A stretch of 27,910 bases of DNA from Deinococcus marmoris DSM 12784 (GTDB lineage Bacteria; Deinococcota; Deinococci; Deinococcales; Deinococcaceae). The stretch lies in assembly GCF_000701405.1 (NCBI RefSeq), contig NZ_JNIV01000063.1:1-27910 (forward strand), given 5' to 3'. Positions within the stretch are counted from its first letter, which is position 1. Each line of letters starts with the position of its first letter. The notes below the pieces were generated by a model. It saw nothing but the letters and a program-made list of their open reading frames with translations, did no database searches and was not told the DNA's origin. A program made the position numbers and the translations under genes. This document shows positions 22,759 through 27,910 of the stretch, one piece after another.

Positions 22759-23448
22759 TCAGCCCAGCGCCCGCCAGCCCAGCCCCAGCACGATCAGCGA
22801 GGCGACGCCCATCACGATCAACGCCTGCGCGCGGGTCTTCTTCAGGTATAGCAGGATGCCGATGCCCGTGACCGCCACCAGCGTCAGAATGCCGCCGCTG
22901 ACATCAATCAGCCACTTCCAGGCCCCGCCGGTATCCCGGCCCTTGTGCAGGTCATTCAGCACGGCCACGCCGCCCTGCGCCAGCACCGCGGCGGTGTAGT
23001 TGCCGGTGGCCGTGTCGATATAGATGTCGGCGCTGTAGCCTGGACCCTGAAACGAGATGCTGGCCTCGCTGCCGTCCATCCGTGTCTCCCCGGCGCGTCC
23101 TCTGAGGCCCTGCTGGGCGCGCAATTCCTCGGCCACGGTCAGCCAGTCCACCTTGCCCGCACTGATCCAGCCTGCGGGCAGCGTACCGGTCACTTCCCGC
23201 CGGACCTCTGAGTTGCCAAACGCCCAGTCGGGATGGTTGAGGGTGATGCCGGTCAGGGCAAAAAACAGCACCAGCAGCAGGCTGATCATCGACGTGTACG
23301 TATGCAGCCAGCGTAACCAGACATGGCTGCGGGCCTTGAGGGTGCGGGGACGGGCGGCTGGACGCGCGGTTCGCGTCCCCTCGCTGCCCTGCCCCTCAGG
23401 CTTTGCCGTAAGCGACACTGGCGGCCTCGATATCATTGTCTGTCGCAA
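22759..23448 (-). CDS. PepSY-associated transmembrane protein
   Basis: About 229 residues: basic N-terminus (RPRTLKARSHVWLRWLHTYTSM), membrane helix ISLLLVLFFALTGITLNHPDW, an extracytoplasmic PepSY-like domain (about 85-175, ending YIDTATGNYTAAVLAQGGVAVLNDLHKGRDTG), then WLIDVSGGILTLVAVTGIGILLYLKK and a last helix VMGVASLIVLGLGW. The His in WLRWLHTY and in LNDLHKG are the conserved pair seen in PepSY_TM proteins that may bind haem. The start is uncertain: ATG 23448 or 23436 overlap the DUF2271 gene by 40-53 nt, and GTG 23418 by about 20. Last gene of the ApbE/DUF2271 module; a role in cross-membrane electron transfer or metal reduction is inferred. Confidence 0.85.
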   Translation of the reverse strand: MRQTMISRPPVSLTAKPEGQGSEGTRTARPAARPRTLKARSHVWLRWLHTYTSMISLLLVLFFALTGITLNHPDWAFGNSEVRREVTGTLPAGWISAGKVDWLTVAEELRAQQGLRGRAGETRMDGSEASISFQGPGYSADIYIDTATGNYTAAVLAQGGVAVLNDLHKGRDTGGAWKWLIDVSGGILTLVAVTGIGILLYLKKTRAQALIVMGVASLIVLGLGWRALG

Positions 23449-23953
23449 GCGTTTTCTTGAAGGCGCTTGCGCCTACCGTTACTTTCTCGCGCACCAGGCT
23501 GTAGGGACCGTGTTCGCGGGCGGTCTCGATGCACACGTAATAGTCGCCCTGCCCGGCCAGCGCGCCCTTGTCGGTCTTGCCGTCCCACTTGACGGCATAG
23601 CTGCCGGGGTTGCGGGTGGCGCTGCTCACGGTGCTGAGCAGATCGGCGTTCTGCCGGGTCCAGCGGCGCAGCTCGGCCAGCCAGCGCGGATTCAGGCGGC
23701 TCTGCTGCATCCACACGCTCAGGTTACGGACCGTGTTGCCCGCCCCATCCTCGATTCACACGGCGACGTAGGGGCGTTTGACGCGGCCTGTGGCCTGGGT
23801 GGCCACTGTGAAGTTCACGTCCAGACCCATGCCCGAAGTCCAGGGCTTGCCGGTGGCGGCGCTGGCGACGCTGCCAGGCAACACGCGCGAGAGGGTGAGG
23901 GCCGCGCCTGCGGCGGCCAGTTTGCGCAGGAAGGTTCGTCGGGTGTCGGTCAT
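23396..23953 (-). pseudogene. DUF2271 protein, Tat-exported, interrupted by one TGA
   Basis: The start ATG at 23953 gives MTDTRRTFLRKLAAAGAALTLSRVL, a twin-arginine signal ending near ASA. The DUF2271 domain reads VNFTVATQATGRVKRPYVAV, then TGA at 23756-23758, then IEDGAGNTVRNLSVWMQQSRLNPRWLAELRRW and YAVKWDGKTDKGALAGQGDYYVCIETAREHG in the same frame to the stop at 23396. Family members have Trp at the TGA position (YVAVWIED), so a single TGG-to-TGA change explains it. Unless read through, or a sequencing error, the gene is inactive. It lies between apbE and the PepSY gene. Downstream initiation at 23716 would lack the export signal and half the fold. Confidence 0.85.
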
Positions 23954-24021
23954 GTTGGTGGCTCCTGGAATCAAATGTAGAGAGGTGAGCTGGAGTGGAG
24001 GTCTGAAATTCAGTGGGCTGT

Positions 24022-25065
24022 TTACTGGGCTGGGCCGTCTGGAGGCCACAGGCTGCTGCGGTGCTGCTGCCCGTCTCGCGTGACGATCAGGGCGGCGCAG
24101 TCCGGCAGGGAATGGACCAGGGCCAGGCCCTCCAGGGCACCGAGTACGCTCAGGGCCGTGGCCAGCGCGTCGGCAGCGGCGCAGTCGGGGGCAATAACAG
24201 TCACGCCGGGAACGTGCTGGACGGGCTGGCCGCTTCGGGGATCAATCAGGTGCGAGTGCCAGTGGCCTCCCACCTGCACGCCCCGGTGGGCGCTGCCGCT
24301 GCTGGCGAGCGCCCCATTCTGAACCTGCACGCGGGCCAGCGGCGAGGCGTCGTCGCGGGCCGTGAAGGGGTCGGCCACCGTGACCGTCAATCCCCGCCCC
24401 CCCATCGTTCGCAGATCGCCGCCTGCATTGACCAGCACGGCCTGGACGCCAGGAGATTGCCAGGCCAGCGCGGCCATGCGGTCCACGATCCAGCCCTTGG
24501 CCAGCGCGTTCAGGCCCAGCGGATACGTGGCGTGCAGGGTGGCGGTGCCGTCGCCGTGCAGGGTCCAGGGACCAGACTGAAGGTGATGGGTTAGCGCCGT
24601 CAGCTCGCCCGTGTCCGGCCCGCGGCCCTGTGCTGCCGCCGTCTGCCACAGCCGGCCCAGGGCGTCTGCCCCCGGATGGAAGGCCCCGTCCGTCCGCTCG
24701 CGCCAGTCGTCGGCGAGGGCCAGCACCGCCCGCAACTCAGAGCTGAGGCGAACCCGCTCGCCTGTCCGGGTCAGCCAGCGCGACAGCTCGCTCTGCGGGT
24801 CAAAGCGGCTCAGCACCGCGCTCAGCCGCTCCAGCTCGTCCAGTGCGGTTCTCTCGGCGGCCTCGGCCTGCTGCTGGTTGCGGGCCACCACCTGAACCTC
24901 AATCTCCGTTCCCAGCAGCCGTTCGTAGACGCTCTGGAGGCGGTAAGGGGGCCGGATCAGGGAGGTGAGTGACCGAAGCATGGGCAGAGTCTGGAGTGAG
25001 ACGCCGAAGATCCCATGAAGGTCCAGCGCAGCTTTGGTGGCTGTGGGCGGGCTGGATGGCGGCAT
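24022..25065 (-). CDS. apbE: FAD:protein FMN transferase
   Basis: ApbE attaches FMN covalently to Ser/Thr of secreted or membrane flavoproteins. 347 residues from ATG 25065, which overlaps the preceding stop as TAATG; ATG 24982 (MLRSLTSLIRPPYRLQS) is an alternative, closer to the conserved start. Motifs: LGTEIEVQVV, DELERLSAVLSRFDPQSELSRW, ADDWRERTDGAFHPGADAL, LNALAKGWIVDRM, VNAGGDLRTMGG, GHWHSHLIDPRSGQPV, and CAAADALATALSVLG with the metal-binding Asp/Ala/Thr region. No lipobox or clear signal peptide is seen, so localisation is open. Neighbouring DUF2271 and PepSY proteins are the expected partners. Confidence 0.92.
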   Translation of the reverse strand: MPPSSPPTATKAALDLHGIFGVSLQTLPMLRSLTSLIRPPYRLQSVYERLLGTEIEVQVVARNQQQAEAAERTALDELERLSAVLSRFDPQSELSRWLTRTGERVRLSSELRAVLALADDWRERTDGAFHPGADALGRLWQTAAAQGRGPDTGELTALTHHLQSGPWTLHGDGTATLHATYPLGLNALAKGWIVDRMAALAWQSPGVQAVLVNAGGDLRTMGGRGLTVTVADPFTARDDASPLARVQVQNGALASSGSAHRGVQVGGHWHSHLIDPRSGQPVQHVPGVTVIAPDCAAADALATALSVLGALEGLALVHSLPDCAALIVTRDGQQHRSSLWPPDGPAQ

Positions 25066-25646
25066 TACTTCTTCTGCAACACGGCCATGTACGCCTTCAA
25101 CGCATCCGCCCCGCGCCCGGTCTTGAACGGGTTGAACTTGCCAGGGTCAAACTGGCCGCCCTGGCCGCCCGAATTCACGCCGCCCTGCCCGCCGGGACGC
25201 TGTCCGCCCCCGATGCCGCCGGGAATGCCCGGAATCCGCACGCCCGCGCCCTGTCCACCCGCACCTGCCTGCCGCTGGGCGCGCTGGGCTTCCCGCTCCT
25301 TCTCGGCCTTGATGACCAGCGTATCCAGCGCCGTCAGTTGTTTGTCGGTCAGAATCTTGTCCTCAATCTGTGTCAGGTACTTCTTTGCATCGTTGGGCGC
25401 AATGGCCGTGGCTTTTTGCAGGGCGGTGAAGAGGTTCAGCAGGCTTTTGGCCTGGGCCTTGGTGGCGGCGGTGGCCCTGTTTTTTTCCAGCTCGGGGAGC
25501 AGCCGTACCGTCTGCGACAGGTCATTGATGGACTGCATCTGCGCCATACGGGCGCGCTGTTCGGCGGTCAGGGTCTGACCACTCTGCTGGGCGGAGGCGA
25601 GGGCCGTGAGGGCCAGGGCAGCGGTTAAAAAGATAGTGTTTTTCAT
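25065..25646 (-). CDS. Small secreted protein with LTAEQ segment and Gly/Gln-rich tail
   Basis: 193 residues; AAGGA lies 8 nt before the ATG. The signal peptide is clear (MKNTIFLTAALALTALASAQ). Residues 25-125 are helical and charged, starting LTAEQRARMAQMQSINDLSQ, which recalls the LTxxQ pattern of Spy/CpxP-type periplasmic proteins, but similarity is weak and no family is assigned. Residues 125-175 form a low-complexity linker rich in G, Q and R (GGQGAGVRIPG, GGGQRPGGQGG, GGQGGQ), ending with a short ordered tail. It lies between the MacB-like permease and apbE, with TAATG coupling to apbE, so it probably acts in the envelope with that module. Confidence 0.75.
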   Translation of the reverse strand: MKNTIFLTAALALTALASAQQSGQTLTAEQRARMAQMQSINDLSQTVRLLPELEKNRATAATKAQAKSLLNLFTALQKATAIAPNDAKKYLTQIEDKILTDKQLTALDTLVIKAEKEREAQRAQRQAGAGGQGAGVRIPGIPGGIGGGQRPGGQGGVNSGGQGGQFDPGKFNPFKTGRGADALKAYMAVLQKK

Positions 25647-25728
25647 GGTGTAATTCCTTGAGGAAGAGGTGTGAGACGGGGTTTGGGGCGGTGAGACGGT
25701 CTGACTTCCTGACGGTAAAACGCGGTTC

Positions 25729-27048
25729 TCACTCGTAGCGCAGGCTGTCCACCGGGTCCAGCCGGGCCGCCCGCGCCGCCGGGTAGTAGCCGAAGAAGAT
25801 GCCCACCAGCGCGCTGAAGATGAAGGCGACGACGATGGGCGTGGCGCTGAAGACGGGCGCGATATTAAAGAATTTGCCCGCGTAAGCAGCGGCCACCCCC
25901 AGCCCCAGCCCGATGATTCCGCCGCCGATGGACAGCAGGGAGGCCTCCACCAGAAACTGCGTGAGGATGTCGCGTGGCTTGGCCCCCAGCGCCTTGCGGA
26001 CGCCGATTTCACGGGTGCGTTCCGTCACCGAGACCAGCATGATGTTCATGATCCCGATGCCGCCCACCAGCAGGCTGATTCCGGCGATGGCACCCACCAG
26101 AATGGTCAGGGTGGAGGTAATGGCGTTCAGGCTTTCCAGGCTGTCGGCCTGGTTCTGAACCTGAAAATCCAGATTCTCAGGATCGGTCTGGTCATGGCGC
26201 ACGCTCAGGAGATCGGTCACGTCGGCCTGAAGTTGGGTGAGGTCCCTGGCATCGGTGGCCGACAGATAGACGTTGCTGACCGTGGGCTTGCCGCCCGTGC
26301 TGTTGGTGCGCGAGAAGCGCTGGAGGTAGGTGCTGAGGGGAATCAGGACCTGCGAGTTGGCGTTGCCGAAACCGCTGTTGCCCTTGTCGGGCAGCACGCC
26401 CACCACCGTGAAGGTCACGCTGCCCAGGCGGATGTTCTGATTCAGGGCATCGTCTGGGACTGCGCCCTCGCCCCACAGGTCAGTCAAGACCTGATGCCCG
26501 ATCACGGCGGTGCGTTTGCGGCTGTCCACATCGGCCTGCGTGAAGTAGTCTCCGGCCTCCACGGGACTGTTGCGCACGGCGGCGTAGGCGGGCCAGGTGC
26601 CCACCACGCTGGCCTGGGTGTTGACGCTGCCCAGCTTGGCCTGCACGTTGCTGTTGACACTGGGGGCCACGCCTGAAACGCGGTCTCCGAAAGCTGTAGA
26701 GAGCGCTTCCGCGTCCTGCACCGTGATGGTCTGACTCGGGCCGCCCCGGACCAGAGAGCCGCCGCCCCCGCCCCGCGCACTCTGGACGGTCAGCAGGTTG
26801 GTCCCCAGCGATTCCAACCGGTCCGTGACCCCCGCCGTGCTGCCCTGCCCGATGGCGGTCAGCGCCACCACCGCCGCCACGCCGATGATCACGCCCAGCG
26901 CGGTCAGGATGCTGCGCATGGGCGTGCCGATGATCGCCCGCCACGCAATCGTGAACGCCCCACCCAGGCCGATGCCGCCGCGCCGCGCCGGAGGAGCCGG
27001 GGCCATCTGCGCCGCCCGTTCCTGCCGGGTCTCGGAGGTGGTGGTCAT
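25729..27048 (-). CDS. MacB-like ABC transporter permease (FtsX fold)
   Basis: 439 residues. N-terminal helix in TPMRSILTALGVIIGVAAVVALTAIG, a MacB_PCD extracytoplasmic domain (about 60-285) with GSTAGVTDRLESLGTNLLTVQSA, and three C-terminal helices (ILVGAIAGISLLVGGIGIMNIMLVSVTERTREIGVRKALGAKP, LLSIGGGIIGLGLGVAAAY, and VVAFIFSALVGIFFGYYPAARAARLDPVDSLRYE). All are textbook MacB/LolC-type features. It has no fused ATPase; the ATPase is the preceding gene, overlapped by ATGA. That ATPase is broken, so this permease may be unpowered unless another copy serves. Substrates of such pairs range from peptides and macrolides to lipoproteins. Confidence 0.93.
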   Translation of the reverse strand: MTTTSETRQERAAQMAPAPPARRGGIGLGGAFTIAWRAIIGTPMRSILTALGVIIGVAAVVALTAIGQGSTAGVTDRLESLGTNLLTVQSARGGGGGSLVRGGPSQTITVQDAEALSTAFGDRVSGVAPSVNSNVQAKLGSVNTQASVVGTWPAYAAVRNSPVEAGDYFTQADVDSRKRTAVIGHQVLTDLWGEGAVPDDALNQNIRLGSVTFTVVGVLPDKGNSGFGNANSQVLIPLSTYLQRFSRTNSTGGKPTVSNVYLSATDARDLTQLQADVTDLLSVRHDQTDPENLDFQVQNQADSLESLNAITSTLTILVGAIAGISLLVGGIGIMNIMLVSVTERTREIGVRKALGAKPRDILTQFLVEASLLSIGGGIIGLGLGVAAAYAGKFFNIAPVFSATPIVVAFIFSALVGIFFGYYPAARAARLDPVDSLRYE

Positions 27049-27558
27049 GGGCTGGCCCGCCGAGGGGTCTGCCGCGTATCGGATTCCACCACGCCGTCGC
27101 GCACACGGATGATGCGGCCCGCATACGCGCCGATGTCCGGCTCGTGCGTGACCAGGACGACGGTGGTGCCCTCGGCGTGCAACTCACCGAACAGGGCCAT
27201 GACTTCTTCCCCGGTGCGGGTGTCCAGATTCCCGGTGGGTTCGTCGGCCAGCAGCAGGCGGGGATTTCCGGCCAGGGCGCGGGCCACGGCCACCCGCTGT
27301 TTCTGTCCGCCGCTGATCTGGCTGGGCAGGTTGCGGGCCTTGTCTTCCAGCCCCACGCGCCGCAGCACGTCCAGGGCGCGTTCGCGGCGTTCGGCAGCGG
27401 GAATCCCGGCATAGGTCAGCGGCACCTCCACATTTTCCAGCAGGTTCAGGCGCGGCAGCAGGTGAAAGGCCTGGAACACGAAGCCGATATCGGTGTTGCG
27501 GGCCTCGGCGCGTTCGTTCTCGGACAGGGTGGTCACGTCGCGCCCGCCGAGCATGTAA
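27045..27558 (-). pseudogene. MacB/LolD-type ABC ATPase, 5' end removed by IS630-type insertion
   Basis: The remaining ~170 residues start within the region MLGGRDVTTLSENERAEARN and contain the Q-loop (IGFVFQAFHLLPRLNLLENVEVPL), signature ISGGQKQRVAVARALA, Walker [13 protein letters not shown], and the switch VLVTHEPD. Walker A and the first ~50 residues are missing; immediately upstream lies the end of a transposon. A longer open frame continues into the element to 27704, but that part is antisense to the transposase and not ABC sequence. ATP binding is therefore abolished. It overlaps the MacB-like permease gene by ATGA. Confidence 0.88.
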
Positions 27559-27574
27559 TACGGACTCCGATTAA
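27559..27574. repeat. 16-bp transposon end shared with the MITE at 22192-22207
   Basis: TACGGACTCCGATTAA occurs identically at 22192-22207 and 27559-27574 and at the edge of an element in both places. The match extends one base outward (A) by chance or target preference. Beyond 27574 the two sequences diverge. Confidence 0.85.
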
Positions 27575-27910
27575 TTTCTTGACAGAGGCCACCAGTGAAA
27601 GAGGGTCTGCTGGGAGAGGAGGTTCGGCTGGGTTTCGAGCCAGGCACACTGCTGGCCCAGGGTATCGGTGAAGTCATCCATCGTTTCAAACCAGCGGTTG
27701 GCAACCGTGGCGTCGGTGAGGTCCCACAGGCGCTCTACAGGTTGCAGTTCTGGTGAGTACGCGGGCATGGTGATGGTCTGAATGCCGGGGGGATGTCCCT
27801 CCAGCGGAGGGACATGAAAGCCTGCACCGTCTTCAACGACCAGCACGCAGTGCTGCTCACTCGCACCCACACTGCGAGCGAAAGCGGCCATCACCCTTTG
27901 ATACGCCAGC
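27571..27910 (-). CDS. IS630-family transposase, C-terminal part (runs off the right edge)
   Basis: Minus-strand frame entering from the right edge and ending at TAA 27571-27573. It reads VLVVEDGAGFHVPP, then IQTITMPAYSPELQPVERLWDLTDATVANRWFETMDDF, which is the DDE_3-type catalytic end of IS630/Tc1-like transposases: the second Asp in VVEDGAG and the final acidic residue in the PAYSPELQPVERLW block. About 113 residues are visible and the frame is open to the edge, so the ATG at 27894 is probably not the true start. Intact as far as seen. Confidence 0.85.
   Translation of the reverse strand, partial: LAYQRVMAAFARSVGASEQHCVLVVEDGAGFHVPPLEGHPPGIQTITMPAYSPELQPVERLWDLTDATVANRWFETMDDFTDTLGQQCAWLETQPNLLSQQTLFHWWPLSRN

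Larger units (their letters stand above)
27559..27910 (-). mobile_element. IS630-type insertion sequence, partial at the right edge
   Basis: The element's outer end begins at 27559 with TACGGACTCCGATTAA, just outside the transposase stop. The flanking three bases are TAA, and the related MITE has TCA, so both fit a TNA target. The other end lies beyond the window. The insertion disrupts the ABC ATPase gene. Confidence 0.75.

Noticed and set aside
27562..27704. 5' extension of the ABC ATPase frame into the IS630-type element
   Set aside because: It is merely an open frame antisense or out of frame to transposase sequence and lacks Walker A, so it is not a real N-terminus.

Overview
The window is GC-rich, with densely packed genes and strong GGAGG-type ribosome binding sites. 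Its gene content (Dpp-type peptide ABC systems, M32 carboxypeptidase, DmpA-like peptidase, Tat-exported DUF2271 with PepSY and ApbE, and IS630, IS5 and IS3 elements) suggests a Deinococcus-like bacterium. That assignment is inference from protein character; no rRNA or other marker is present. No tRNA, rRNA or CRISPR array was seen.

Layout. (1) 1-1079 is a decayed edge: an IS5-type element entering from the left has cut thiD in half, and next to it lies the 3' scrap of a DmpA/S58 peptidase gene. (2) 1198-13966 is one 12.8-kb plus-strand gene series: a peptide-type substrate-binding protein, two permeases, two ATPases, a GntR regulator with an unrecognised C-terminal domain, a creatininase-family amidohydrolase, a ketopantoate-reductase-like oxidoreductase, an SDR, an M20 dipeptidase, an M32 carboxypeptidase and a second SDR. 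From the second permease on, every junction overlaps by 4-8 nt. It looks like a complete uptake-and-catabolism unit for a peptide-like or amide-containing substrate, but the substrate cannot be read from sequence. (3) 13967-15085 is wreckage: a gene-free stretch with a hairpin, the 5' part of an IS3-type element, and a TauE/SafE pseudogene. (4) 15089-20839 is a minus-strand operon read from right to left: FCD/GntR regulator, substrate-binding protein, two permeases and a gamma-glutamyltranspeptidase, with no ATPase. It probably imports gamma-glutamyl peptides or glutathione. A divergent FmdA/AmdA acetamidase/formamidase gene follows at 21034-21963. (5) 22121-22560 is the 3' part of an IS3-type transposase gene, interrupted by a 134-bp MITE. 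(6) 22759-27558 is a minus-strand envelope module: a MacB-like ABC pair, a small secreted Gly-rich protein, ApbE flavin transferase, a Tat-secreted DUF2271 protein and a PepSY membrane protein. Two of its genes are damaged: the ATPase lost its Walker A region to an IS630-type element at the right edge, and DUF2271 carries one in-frame TGA.

The most interesting points are the 12-gene peptide/amide operon with its unusual regulator; the MITE whose 16-bp end matches the IS630 end 5.4 kb away and whose removal restores the host reading frame; the inside-out arrangement of the two IS3 fragments around the gamma-glutamyl cargo; and the FadR-type palindrome in the FCD/acetamidase divergent region.
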